A stretch of DNA of 64,000 bases from the NCBI RefSeq assembly GCF_012273895.1, contig NC_052114.1, forward strand, positions 372,001 to 436,000, read 5' to 3'. Within the stretch, counting starts at the first letter, position 1. Each line of letters begins with the position of its first letter. A model generated the notes under the pieces. That model searched no databases. It saw only the letters and a list, made by a program, of their open reading frames with translations, and was not told the DNA's origin. The translations under genes were made by a program, and so were the position numbers. Shown here piece after piece: positions 1 to 10,600 of this stretch. This DNA comes from Zerene cesonia. Lineage: Eukaryota; Arthropoda; Insecta; Lepidoptera; Pieridae.

Positions 1-360
1 TGCATTATAGCAATGTATTCGTTAACACGTAAATAAATAAAGATAAACATTATGTGACGCGTAAATGCGGGTATTAGTCAAAGCGTGGGATTGTGAATGT
101 TTTTAAAGGTCTAGTGATGTTTTATTGTTAGTGCGTACCTCGCGAATATATGCTGAATGAGGAGAACGTTCTTAAATGATTTGTTTCGAGGGGTTTCTTG
201 ATATGAATCAGTTAGACACAATAAGTAGTTTATTTTACACAGTCACACGGGTATTTGGAAGAACCGCAACCAGCGAACCAGCGAATTGAAAACCTATCTA
301 ATGAATATAGCAGCAACTGTCAAGATTAAATAAAACCTGGTCAGTGCGGGTGTAACTTTT

Positions 361-485
361 TGCTTTTATTTAATTTTATGCTTTTATTTAATATTATGAC
401 GGAACTAAACTACTTTTCGCCATTTATACACTGCCTTTTATTTGTTACGAAGCAAGGTCTTATAGAAGCTTGTATCGTAACAAAT
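361..485. repeat. Short tandem duplication and adjacent inverted repeat
   Basis: At 361-396 the 18-bp unit TGCTTTTATTTAATTTTA is repeated almost exactly. At 440-450 and 475-485 an 11-bp inverted repeat, ATTTGTTACGA and TCGTAACAAAT, is separated by 24 nt, and a second pair (GAAGCTTG and CAAGCTTC) overlaps it. This is probably neutral repeat structure. Confidence 0.5.
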
Positions 486-564
486 TTCAAGCTTCTGAAT
501 TTACAAGAATTAGGTTCCCTGTAGGATTTGCTTCTCTTGCATTTGCTCAGAAGTTTGTTTTTTC

Positions 565-730
565 ACAGCTAATATAGTGGACTTGAGTATTTGATATGAA
601 TTTCAGCTTGATACCTCCATGTATTGATGAAAACATAGTCTTGACAAACGGAGAGACATACAGACGGACATCACAGTGATCCTAAAAGAGTTAATTTTTT
701 TCCGTTTGACGTACGGAGAACCGAAAAGGG
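565..730 (+). repeat. Dispersed repeat, GACGGACA / GTACGGA family, 3' part
   Basis: The segment runs from ACTTGAGTATTTGATATGAA through TTTCAGCTTGATACCTCCAT, then AGACATACAGACGGACATCA, and ends at TTTGACGTACGGAGAACCGA. This order of blocks matches a dispersed insect repeat that usually ends with a GTACGGAACCC motif. The copy is diverged and has no coding capacity. The family assignment is from memory of the block order. Confidence 0.55.
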
Positions 731-1370
731 ATAAAACGGAAGAAATAACAGGTTTAACTTTAGTTCAGATTCTAGCAGATAAACATTATTAACAAATTTA
801 CAGGTTTTGGAGGTAGAAAATGTTTCATGTTAAGGATATTTAATCCTAAATGAAATTCAATCAAAATGACTATATATTTTTCAAAAACATCCTATAAAAG
901 GGACAAATTAACACTGGAAATATTTTTTACAAAATTCAAGGGAAGCAAAATTGTAATCCCATTTAACAAGTACAGAGGAAGTAAAAAGGAAAATTTTAAA
1001 TTGTATCCCGAATTAAGATACAAGGCAACTGATCGAAGGTCGTTTGCGGCTATCGATTTTTCACCCCGACTGTTGACAAAGGCAGGTTCTTAAGCAAATG
1101 AGATGCACCCCAAAGAATATTATGGGCAGACATCGTCCCACTATGCGTATATATGCGCAGATATCCTGTCGTTATTGATCTCGCTTGTATCTATAGATAT
1201 TTAGTAGTGTACGGGAATGGAGTTGAAGCATATTTTGTTTTAGCCTATTTGAGGAATAGTTTCTGAATTGTTTTGTCGTAGTTTAAGGTGGATCGATTGG
1301 ATGTGGATATGAATACAGTGTCTGAATTGTATTTTTGTAGTAATGTATATATACAGTATGCATTTCTTCG
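731..1370. other. AT-rich DNA without recognised features
   Basis: A 75-codon plus frame (866-1093) is present, but its Lys/Phe-rich product reflects base composition. Nothing else stands out. Confidence 0.5.
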
Positions 1371-1547
1371 TATCATCATGATCATCATCAGCCCATATAT
1401 GTTCCCACCGCTGGGACACGGGCCTCCTATGAGGGTTCAGGCCATAATCCACCACGCTGGCCAAATGCGGGTTGGCAGATGTCACATGTCGTCGAACTTT
1501 TGGTTCTTGGACATGCCGGTTTCCTCACGATGTTTTCCTTCACCGTT
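1371..1547 (+). repeat. Dispersed repeat A (CATCATCATCAGCCCATA family)
   Basis: The copy reads ATCATCATCAGCCCATATAT, CTGGGACACGGGCCTCCTAT, CATAATCCACCACGCTGGCC, and ends near GGTTTCCTCACGATGTTTTC and CTTCACCGTT. The same blocks recur at 32971-33070 and 49843-50093 in this window. It resembles a very common lepidopteran interspersed repeat, likely a short retroelement. The overlapping open frame on the plus strand is not a gene. Confidence 0.65.
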
Positions 1548-2730
1548 TTTTTTCTTCGTATTATTAGACAAAAATAACAGGAATAGAGAACTGTTCAAAT
1601 GAAGAAGTAGTAGATATATGTTATATTTTAAATTATGAATAAAATACAAGCGTTACTTGTTTCATAAGACCACAAATATCCCAGTAAATAGTTTTTTATG
1701 ATGATAATGGCTGCATAACAGCGGAAAGATATTCAATGAATGCCCATTCGTTACAACATTTATGCGAACGTAGTTTTTCTAGTGTTTTTCTTTTAATTAC
1801 GATTTGTTCTTGGAAACATATCAACTATTAGTAGTAACACACTTTTATTAGTTTCACCTGTATGTATGTATGTACCGACTGTTTATCCTCTCTTTTGCAC
1901 ACTGATTTAATTCAACTTTACACATTTATCAAGGATAAGTGACAACACCATAATTACATTTTATCTCATTACTTTGATCAGGAGTGCCAGGATTTAAGAG
2001 GTATTGTAGATTTTTGTTTGTAAAATTCAGTCAGTGTAGTTGATTGTTTTAGAAATAAAACAATTACGGGATGTGTTTTATTAAAAAAATTGTAAAATAC
2101 ATATCGCAACCACAGTGTGTAATGATTGCATTCAATAACAAATGTTTGACTTAACTTACGTTCGCAAAACACAACCAACTACAATTGTCACATTTCACTA
2201 AAAAAAGCATTTTAATTTCACAACAAAAGATCCGTTCAACAACGTCCGCCGAATTTAAATCAGCGTTATTACGTCGATATGTAAATTTTGTAGCGTCACT
2301 ACCCTTATAAAGGCCCTGTTTGAATTGAAAATTTAGCCGAGAGGCCGAGTTCAGTGCGACTACGACTTTCAGCGAATCCACAGCTTCTAGCATTTAAAAA
2401 ACGTGTAAAAAAATAAACAAAGTGAATTATAATCTGTGTGTGCTGTCACGTCGATTTGGCGGTAAACTCGTTGACATCTGTCAAACGAGCGAGACGGTAG
2501 ATTAGAGGGAGATAGATATATTGCGTGTAAGTAGACTGTAGATAAGGCTTGCGTAAACAATTTTATTGGGTTTGATAAAGATGGCATGCAAGATCTGGTT
2601 GTATTGTGATTTACGATGGATGGGTAAGGGATATAATATTTTCTTTGTATGAAACAAATCTATGGCTGTGTATGACTGACAACGAAAGATATTGGTTGGA
2701 TAACCAATATAGTTACACCCCAACTAATAA
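1548..2730. other. AT-rich DNA; weak island at 2230-2500
   Basis: A TATG/TGTA run is at 1861-1876. The stretch 2230-2500 is GC-richer, with CTCGTTGACA and TGTCAAACGAG as an imperfect hairpin (2467-2489). TATAAAG (2306) and TCAGT (2351) are 45 bp apart, too far for a standard TATA/initiator pair. Short minus frames here are not recognisable. Confidence 0.4.
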
Positions 2731-3105
2731 TTTATATTAATATTATAAATGTGAACGTTTGTTTGTTTGTTTATATGCTTTTTATTCACACCGTACCCAA
2801 TGACAGTATGATTTTATACCATTGAAATCAGGTCTTTCAGGGTTTCAAACTTGCCCAATTATAACAGATTTTATTCCGCCAGAAATATAACTGTCATGTT
2901 GTCTTGTTCTTGAAGATCTACACCAATTTTATATAACTTTGTCACTCTATGTATGTATGCTTAGATCCTTAAAACTGCACAACGGATTTTGATGGGGTCT
3001 TTTAAAAAAAAATAGTGTAATTCAAGAGGAAGGTTTATATGTACAATAACATATATTAAACTACTCCAAATAATCGCGTGCGAAGCCACGGCCAAAAGTA
3101 TCTAA
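2731..3105 (+). mobile_element. Decayed Helitron-like non-autonomous element
   Basis: The 5' part has ATTAATATTATAAATGTGAA; the 3' part has ATGTATGCTTAGATCCTTAA, CTGCACAACGGATTTTGATG, TTCAAGAGGAAGGTTTATAT and CGTGCGAAGCCACGGCCAAA. The 3' CTAGT end has decayed to TATCTAAT. The middle may be unrelated sequence. Confidence 0.5.
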
Positions 3106-3442
3106 TAAACTATGACAAACCAGAAGCAAAACTGCCACTATAAACCTTTTTGTTACCTTTACATAAAGCTCAATTTTCCATGGATATGAAACCGTATCAG
3201 CTATATTAAATAGTACATACGTCACGATTTCATTTAATGCATACCACTGCGCGATGAGATCATTCGTGACATACAAAACGCATAATTTTTCAAACCATTG
3301 AATTGTCTTATAGTATATTTTAGGACGTTTCGTGGTTGTTGCAAGCACAGAGGTGTGATGTGGGAACTTCGTCAAGTTGAATCCTAGTACTGAAAAAGGA
3401 TCGCCTTTCAGTTAGATGGTAGGTGGGTTGATCTCTTTCTTA

Positions 3443-3606
3443 TCTCCACTAAAATTATAAAGAAGAAACTTCCGTATTTTTGTAACGTTTTCACGCAAAA
3501 CACTGGATCGATTTTAAAAATTTCTTTCACTGTTAGAAAGCTGCTACTTCGCTGAGCTACATAGGCTATATAAGTACAACGGGAGAAGCCGGAGAGAACA
3601 GCTAGT
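3443..3606 (+). mobile_element. Helitron-like non-autonomous element
   Basis: It begins TCTCCACTAAAATTATAAAG after an A and ends GAGAACAGCTAG before a T, the A|TC...CTAG|T arrangement expected for Helitron insertion. Internal blocks TTTTCACGCAAAACACTGGA and TAGAAAGCTGCTACTTCGCT are shared with the copy near 23.8 kb. Confidence 0.6.
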
Positions 3607-3654
3607 GTATTATAAGTATAACGAAAAATTGCGCTAATTGGTAAACGCAGTTAT

Positions 3655-3720
3655 CAACCGACTTCAAGAAAAAGGAAGTTCTCAATTCGAATGTAGTGGT
3701 CCCATTTCTTTTATAACTAC
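3655..3720 (+). repeat. Dispersed repeat C (ACCGACTTCAAGAAAAAGGA family)
   Basis: The blocks CAACCGACTTCAAGAAAAAG and GAAGTTCTCAATTCGAATGT match a ubiquitous insect interspersed repeat end. Related pieces occur at 16919-17050 and 46604-46690 and, inverted, at 39704-39727 and 51330-51345. Confidence 0.5.
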
Positions 3721-4039
3721 TTTGCAATAGAAATCTAATAAAAACATACATTTAAAAAAACTAATACTTACTTCTAAAAATAAATTCTATTGAAAAGAAA
3801 ATACAATACACATAACTATAAACGAAATTTACGCAAAATAATCTATTACTTAGCATCAAATGTATAAATGACTTCATATCAGGGTGTATATCTATGCCAT
3901 ATAATGGGATAAATTCGATTGCAACAGTCGCAGGCACCACTTAATCCATATAAAGGCCTCCCACTAGTACATACTCCAGTACATGTGAGTACCTACTTAG
4001 TTAAGAGCACTCAATAAAATTAGTTATATTCTTACAATT

Positions 4040-4340
4040 GAGTTGCAATCGATGGCAGAAGACGTCCCCTACCACGGTGCCTCAGGGCACCGATTAACAT
4101 AACAAGAACCCCCATTACGCACCTAGAAAACCAACTGCCAAAATGTTTTGCCAACCCTACCGCACGAATGGCTCATAAGTCAGCGACATAGGGTTGTCAA
4201 TCCGTTGTTTTTTAAGTCGCCGGTAGAAATTTTTCTTTTTGTTACATTGAAGACTAGAATTTGACAGTCGGCTGGTTCGTTTGTCGATTGCCATCGATTA
4301 CTCACAGCTAGTTGGCAGCCGGAGGCTAGTCTGGGGTCCG
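4040..4340. promoter_or_regulatory. Candidate cis-regulatory island with AP-2-type palindrome
   Basis: The stretch is richer in GC than its surroundings and free of recognisable repeats. At 4078-4089 TGCCTCAGGGCA matches the AP-2 family consensus, inside a 7-bp stem CGGTGCC-TCAG-GGCACCG (4075-4092). Paired GCCAA half-sites (4138-4156), ATCGATT and CCAACTG motifs follow. Regulatory function is inferred from composition and motifs only. Confidence 0.3.
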
Positions 4341-4777
4341 TAGTTAGGTATTTTTGTCGCTAACTAGATAACAAGTGGTTTTAAATTGGAATCTACATAA
4401 TAATCAGGGTGTGAGGGTGCGACTGCGAGGCATTAGATGCAATTTTCAAATGATGTTATAGAATGGTTCGTTCAGTCAGAAATTGCAGTCAATGAACAAA
4501 AACGACACCTACACAATAACATAAAGACTTTTTAAATTAATTTTCGAATACATAATCATACTAGACTCAGTCTTCTTATTGTGGTCTTGATATATTTTGT
4601 AATAGTGGTAATAAATTAAATACTTGAATATGATATTACCGCAAATATAAAATGTAAAACAAATCCTAATTGACATAGTCCATATTATTTACTTTCACAA
4701 ATAAAGAACTGCAAAAAGAGGCACGTATTGCCTGAACCTAAGCGAACGAAGCCGTAGCAAACTCCCTATTTACTCCC

Positions 4778-4819
4778 TATTCATGAAGACAAACATAATG
4801 ATGTTTGTCTTCATGAATA
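4778..4819. repeat. 19-bp perfect inverted repeat (hairpin)
   Basis: TATTCATGAAGACAAACAT at 4778-4796 and ATGTTTGTCTTCATGAATA at 4801-4819 are exact reverse complements around a 4-nt loop, AATG. An 11-bp tandem ACTCCCTATTT/ACTCCCTATT (4761-4781) precedes it. The stem is too short and AT-rich for a typical pre-miRNA. A recent foldback event is a simple explanation. Confidence 0.7.
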
Positions 4820-5227
4820 CAACTTCAAAATGTTAATAACACGATCTTTTCTATACAGCATCTCCTTTGAAGCAAATAAAACCGTATCCGATCCAAATGA
4901 AAGACTTATGATATTCAGCAAACGATAAATACAATAACAGGGCTAGGAAAACATTTGACAACATGTGCGTTAAATGATCATCATCCCATGCTAAAACAAA
5001 CGGTGGTTGTTTGTTTGCCGCCTTGTTTATACAGAAAACTGTTCAGTTTCACAGTCGGCTGGCTAGGGACACTGTTTGGCTTGAAGCGGTGCAATGTTAA
5101 AAATACAACTTCGTTTGATACTCGCTGGTTTCCGATGTTCCATAAATGGGGGCAGGTTGAGATAACAATAGATGAACTACGATACTTTGAGGGTTTCAAA
5201 TGTTGTTTTTGAAATAAGGAACGGAGT

Positions 5228-5279
5228 CTTAGTAGTCGAGCAGAGCAGTCTGACTTAGTAGTAGAGTCGAGCAGATTTC
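5228..5279 (+). repeat. 26-bp imperfect tandem duplication
   Basis: CTTAGTAGTCGAGCAGAGCA at 5228 recurs 26 bp later as CTTAGTAGTAGAGTCGAGCA. Only two units are present. Confidence 0.5.
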
Positions 5280-5403
5280 GTTATATAGCAATTTTGAACT
5301 GTACACGCAACGCTTTATGTTCGCGAGATTTCAAATGTAAAACCCTTAAAAGTTTCATCAATTTTAGCCATTCTTGTGTGAATGTGTGAAAGTGGCCATT
5401 TCG

Positions 5404-5863
5404 CTTTTAGGGTTTCGTACCTGTAACGAAAACAAAACGCAATCATTATACGATCACTTCACTGTCCCTCTGCGCGTCTGTCTGTCAATACCTGTCTCAG
5501 CAATGGCTGAATAATTATGCTGAAATTAATAGCACGTACTTGAATCTATATTGTCCTAAAGCTATGAATAAATCACACGTATCGCGCTTATCACATCAAC
5601 GCTAATCTTATCTTGCATTTAAGTATGCATATATTTTGTTGCATTTTTACAATATCACAATATCAAAACCTTTGGGTAGTGTCCGTTGACGTTAAATAAT
5701 TAAATTTAGCAAGATATCATACTTGTAGCATATGTAAGGGAAAAACTTCGAATAACATAAATATGAAACACTACATTAGATCGTCACGTTCAGCTTTGAA
5801 AAAAATCACACGCTAATACGGAACCCGCCATGCGAGTCTAAGTCACACTTAGCCGGCTTTTTT
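5404..5863 (-). mobile_element. Dispersed repeat, CCGGCTAAGTG ... GTACGAAACCC family, near full length
   Basis: In minus orientation it starts at 5863 with AAAGCCGGCTAAGTGTGACT and GGCGGGTTCCGTATTAGC, and ends at 5404 with GACAGACGCGCAGAGGGACA and CAGGTACGAAACCCTAAAAG. Lepidopteran genomes carry many copies of a family whose ends read GCCGGCCAAGTGCGAGTC and GGTACGGAACCCTAAAAA, so this looks like one complete but diverged copy of about 460 bp. No ORF is preserved. The fragment at 565-730 appears related at its 3' part. Confidence 0.6.
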
Positions 5864-6612
5864 AAAATATATTTCACAGGGAATAGTAGAATGAACAAAT
5901 AATGTAGGTATAGAAAACAACATAATATTTTATTTAAGTTTACGAGCATATTTTTATAGCGGAAGAAATAAAAACAGTTCTTTAAAAATACTCATTTTTC
6001 TTTTATATAATGATGTGATATAGATTTTACTTTTGTATTTTCGTTTAAAAAAGCTAATCACATCATGCAATACTCTGTGCCTAGAATTTATAATATTCAG
6101 TTTATTGTTGTTCCACATTAGTTGGCAGCTGGACAATAGGAAACCTGAGCCAAACATACAAACACTACTAGGAAAACATAATACTTGACCTGTACTTGAA
6201 TCTTATTATATAGTACGTACCTACTTTGTCATAAATGGATAAAATAATAACTATTATATGCATAGAAATGCCTTATGCGTACCTTTAAAAATAAAAATGT
6301 CATGAACTGGTTTTTTCTTTCTACCGAAAGATTATAAATTTGTAATGAATACAGATTATTAAAAATGCATGTGTACTAGCAACATAATGATGTATTTGTG
6401 GTAATTTAAAAATTAAAATGAATAGTTTATAACGATAACAAGTTTATTCAATTAAATACATGATACGAAGAATACGCGACAAAATCGTAACAAAAATTAC
6501 ATGTATAAAATTTAATTAACCTGACTTAAATTGTTTTATTGTACATTTCTCATTTAGGTGCTAAACATAAAAATTAAAATGAAAATGAAAAAAAAAAAGT
6601 AAAAAGTTATCT
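5864..6612. other. AT-rich DNA between a repeat and the tRNA gene
   Basis: No repeats, motifs or credible frames were recognised. The end near 6588-6605 is the A-run that serves as the T-run terminator of the minus-strand tRNA gene. Confidence 0.5.
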
Positions 6613-6684
6613 TAGCAGAGCGTGGTTTCGATCCACGGACCTCTGGGTTATGGGCCCAGCACGCTTCCACTGCGCCACTCTGCT
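6613..6684 (-). tRNA. Initiator tRNA-Met (anticodon CAT)
   Basis: Cytosolic initiator methionine tRNA, which brings the first Met to the ribosomal P site. On the minus strand the 72-nt product folds into a complete cloverleaf: a 7-bp acceptor AGCAGAG/CTCTGCT with the A1:U72 pair typical of eukaryotic initiators, a D stem GCGC/GCGT, and an anticodon stem CTGGG/CCCAG with loop CCCATAA (anticodon CAT at plus positions 6650-6652). The T arm is CGTGG-ATCGAAA-CCACG; its loop begins with A and ends AAA instead of the elongator TTCRANN form. The three G:C pairs closing the anticodon stem and C33 are also initiator hallmarks in animals. There is no intron. Downstream on the minus strand are T-runs (plus A-runs ending at 6605) that suit Pol III termination. 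Upstream, plus 6709-6716 reads TATATAAG, giving a TATA-like element about 25-32 nt before the 5' end, as many insect tRNA genes have. CCA is not encoded, as expected in eukaryotes. I see no defect, so the gene is probably functional. Confidence 0.96.
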
Positions 6685-7664
6685 CTTGAGAACGTTTGTG
6701 AAATTAATGTATATAAGCGTAATCAATGCTGCTATGCTATAATATTATTTGTTTGAAAGATTTTTTTCTGTTTAGATTAGCACAAACCGTTTGTTACAAT
6801 ACTATGAACTGTTAGAACCTTTCTTTTTCAATAATTAATATTGTTTAAAACCACTTCAAAGAGTTTCAATAGGGCTGTAATAGTTGCCTCTAGCTATAAC
6901 TACTTATTTCCACATGGGAGATTCTTGAAGTGGAATGTTATTTCGCTGTTATATAAAAATCGTTAAAAATTTACGCCATTTTTATTATTGTTAAATAGCA
7001 TTTTAAAACTGAAAGAAACGCACCTTGGCTTAGCGACGGATAATGATATATTACTTTTCTATTAAACAAATGGAATAAATTATACATAAAAAATAATATG
7101 GAAAAATCATAATTCAAATTATTATCATTATTTATGTTTCCGTAAAATATAGATATTATTATCAAAATAAAATAACAAATAAGTGAATAAGTTAAAACAA
7201 AATTCAAACAATTCGTAGAAATTAAAATTTATATTGATTGAGTGATCTCTAATTAAATATACTAGTATATCAAATACAACAATATTATTTCTTAAGTATC
7301 TACTCCCGAATTATATTTCTATGTGATCTATTATTGAGCATATAATTAGCAGAACCGATGAAGGCGTAAAGATGCCATGGAGCCCGTCACCTCAGGGAGT
7401 CAACAATAATCTAGTACAATGACCCCCCGCCGTGCCTGCCCCTAGCGAAGGTTAATCTCAACCGGGGTGTTTTTATTGCTTTTTACTAGACACTCATTTG
7501 GAAATGCGTTCCTTAGCAATGATTATGGGATTTGGATGTTTTATTTCTAATCCTGAAGGATTAGGTTTTATGGAACGCGGATTTAAAGAAATTATGGACG
7601 ATTTCTTTCTTGATTGTAAGGAATTCATTGCTTTGATTTAAAGTGTTGGTCAGTCTGTTCGTGC
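6685..7664. other. AT-rich DNA; small GC island at 7370-7480
   Basis: Upstream of the tRNA gene the DNA is AT-rich. The stretch 7370-7480 (ATGCCATGGAGCCCGTCACC, GACCCCCCGCCGTGCCTGCC, CTCAACCGGGGTG) is a small repeat-free GC-rich patch that could be regulatory. Confidence 0.4.
6706..6718 (-). promoter_or_regulatory. TATA-like upstream element of the tRNA-Met gene
   Basis: Read on the minus strand this is CTTATATACA, centred about 28 nt upstream of the tRNA 5' end. Insect tRNA transcription, studied best in silk moth, depends on AT-rich TATAT-type sequences at this distance in addition to the internal A and B boxes. The spacing is seen directly; function is inferred. Confidence 0.5.
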
Positions 7665-8002
7665 ATACTGTATATAGTATTTATAAAGTAAAGTCGTTTC
7701 CCGCGTCTGTCCCTATGTATGTTTATTAGGATACACAGATCTTTAAAACTACACAACGAATTTTGATGGGTTTCTTTTAATAGGTATTCAAGAAGAATAT
7801 AATAACATAACATAATAATATAATAACATGTATTGCAACATACAAAGCTGAAGAGTTTGTTTGTTTGAACGCACTAATCTCAGGAACTTCTGGTCCGATT
7901 TCTTCTGATTGAAAATTCTTTCAATGTTAGATAGCCCATTTATTGAGGAAGGCTATAGGCTCTATACGTCCCACGGGCGAAGCCGGGGTGGACCGATAGT
8001 TA
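7665..8002 (+). mobile_element. Decayed Helitron-like element, longer form
   Basis: It contains GTCGTTTCCCGCGTCTGTCC, TTTAAAACTACACAACGAAT, GAAGAGTTTGTTTGTTTGAA, GATAGCCCATTTATTGAGGA and ACGGGCGAAGCCGGGGTGGA. The terminal CTAGT is mutated to GATAGT. The blocks match the 3' regions of the other Helitron-like copies here. Confidence 0.5.
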
Positions 8003-10449
8003 CTAATATTCTCAGAAAAAAAATCAAAAGAGACTGTAGAGTGATTGATGTTTATAAAACTAAATATATGTATCTTTTATAAGATTTATTGTATTTTATA
8101 AAATATTCAACATACTTATAATAATTTAACAGCAAGATAATTGACTGGGCTTATCATGCTCAAAATATTTTGAAAACTAAGCCAATTGCTATATTTTTGG
8201 TTCCCTTATACATAAGTACCGATTTTAATTATTAGCTATTTACTCCTCGATAAATTCGTGACATATTTTGTATTTGCTTACATTCTTCGTTAAAATGCTT
8301 TAAATGTATGCATTTATATTATTATCATTACGCTACAATGTAAGAATTGAAATTATAAATTAATAAGGGTTCATACTATGTCTTAATATTTGTACAAAAT
8401 AATTTAAAAAAAAAACAATAATAATATGTATATCTGTTGCTATTACGATAACACAGCAAGAACAAAGATAAACAGGCAGATATCATAAAACAATTCGCAA
8501 AATTACCGAAATAATTTATTGAAATAGGGCAGTCACACAACCCCATTCATAAAGAATTTTTATCACGACCTCCACCGATCAGAACGACTCATCCGCCCAC
8601 ATGACTTACGTTAACATCAACTTTACTCGGTTAGCTTAAAGATTGAAATCGCTAGAAGTCTCGTAAGTAGTGTAAACGCGGAAAGCACTCCGTCATTTGA
8701 CTAATGACACCTAAATGTTACGTATTTAGTAAGCGGAATGGTTTTATTGTGCGAATGCAATGTATCGAGAACTTTTAATTTTGGTTTATGATCCATTATA
8801 TGGGGTGACTTACTCGCTCTGGACAAATGAGTATTGTACTACCCGTATTTATTAGGTGTGGCAAATTTAGTCTTGTTTTAAGAATGTATGTGCTACTTGC
8901 TTATTTGTGTTTGCGATTTTGTCTGTTTATAGTACGAACGAAACGACAAAACCTATTCAATGGAATAGGTTGTAAGTTATGACTGTTTCTGCAAAAAAAA
9001 AAAAAATTCTGTTAATGCAAAAAAAAAATAGTATTGGATTTCACTCGACAATTTTTATTTCTATCAATCAATTTTCTTCCACGTTTTACATTGAGAAAGT
9101 AAGGCGTAAATTGATAGATTTTTTATGTAGATGCAGACTTGGAATTAAAAAGTTTGATCTTATAATAGGAATGCTTATATCTCAGCATAAATGACGGTTT
9201 TACTTTGGCTTTTTCAGCCATTGAAATCTAGAAGAATGTTGAAAATATGTTTGCTTGTATCGGGTGGAGTCGGCCTTGTGCGAAACTTGATCAATTACGA
9301 TAAACTTGAACAAACTCATACAACAACTATGCTTGTATAAGTGTAGCTAGTGATTAATTATTCTATCCAAACCCTCAGCTTTCTTAGAATACTACATCAT
9401 ACAATAGACTCAGCCCCCAACTATAAATAAAAACAATGAATTGCGCTGTAAAAAGTAATATCATGGTCATATCATCTACCCTCGTATCATTCATAAAATA
9501 ATAGTCAAAAGGGACGTTTAACAAATGATACGATGTATTGTAAAAAAAGCTTTTCCACACGGTTATTCGGGGGCATGCGCAACATAAGCCAAGTATAAAT
9601 GAATATATTTGATTCGTTGTTATCCTAGTTTGTACAAACTCCGCACAAGTCTGAAGCGCTGTCTAGACGAACCTTTACTTGCATTAATCGTGACATAAAA
9701 ATAGTAAGTGATCGATCATCGTTCGTCTTTAAACTCTACGCAGTTACAATAGAGTTCATTTTACTTAGGTCGTGTCGTGGGTGGTTTCTGGCCGGTAATG
9801 ACAGGCTAATACGTCACATGTGTATAATTATTATTTTAGTGCCTTTTCGAATGCTAGTCATGTTACGATCGTTTCGTAGCGTTTTTTGCTCTTTCTTTTT
9901 ATTGCCTATGACTTATATTAGCGATATGTTTCATTGGAACTACAAAATAAATAATTAAAAGAGTATTTAGGTACAAAATTATTGAAATTGTCTCCCCCCA
10001 ATCCCTGTTTCCAAACCAGCATTCGCAATGGAGACTTGCTGGGTTTTAACTTCTAACCCAGAAGAGACTAGGTCAAGGAGTCTGGAAGTCACACAGTGTC
10101 GAGTGTCTGTGTCACTTTGTTTAATAATTAATGTTTAACTCAATTTTCATATGATTTGCAATTCAATTATGAATCGGCACATCACAGACGTTTTTGTGTC
10201 CAATGTCATAATAAAATTACTCTTAATACAAAATTATACTACTGTTATTGCATAAATTAGATTGTTCATTGATTTGCAATAGCAGTTTTAACACATGACA
10301 ATATGGCGCGCCTCTTAGTTGAATCACATAATACATCATTGGCTTGGGATTTTCTTACGAGAAATTTATAGCATTCAAAATAATTTGCATCCACACTCGG
10401 TTATATCATTCACAAAACAATAAAATCACCAATAAATTAGCATAATAGC
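8003..10449. other. AT-rich DNA with two modest islands
   Basis: 8520-8720 (CACGACCTCCACCGATCAGA, CGGTTAGCTTAAAGATTGAA) and 9960-10130 (ATTCGCAATGGAGACTTGCT, AGTGTCGAGTGTCTGTGTCA) are GC-richer and repeat-free. The rest shows nothing I can name. Confidence 0.4.
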
Positions 10450-10600
10450 ATTCGAAATCTCCGTTTGTTTCACACCGATAGCGATCGCCACGCGTCCATT
10501 GTCCCCGCGCGGGGGCAGGGCCGGGGCATGGGGCAAACACGTGTCTTTCATTATTTTGTGCCAAAACGTCCGCTGCGGAGATTAGGCGTGATCGTAATGG
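10450..10600. promoter_or_regulatory. CpG-rich island with G-quadruplex motif and E-box
   Basis: It contains the palindrome CCCCGCGCGGGG (10503-10514), four G-runs with 2-3 nt loops (10511-10533) and CACGTG (10538-10543), then CGTCCGCTGCGGAG. The surroundings are AT-rich. It could be a promoter or enhancer; no start site can be assigned, and the 71-codon plus frame is not recognisable. Confidence 0.35.

Noticed and set aside
2306..2355. TATAAAG followed by TCAGT as a core promoter
   Set aside because: The spacing of 47 bp is too long for a TATA/initiator pair.
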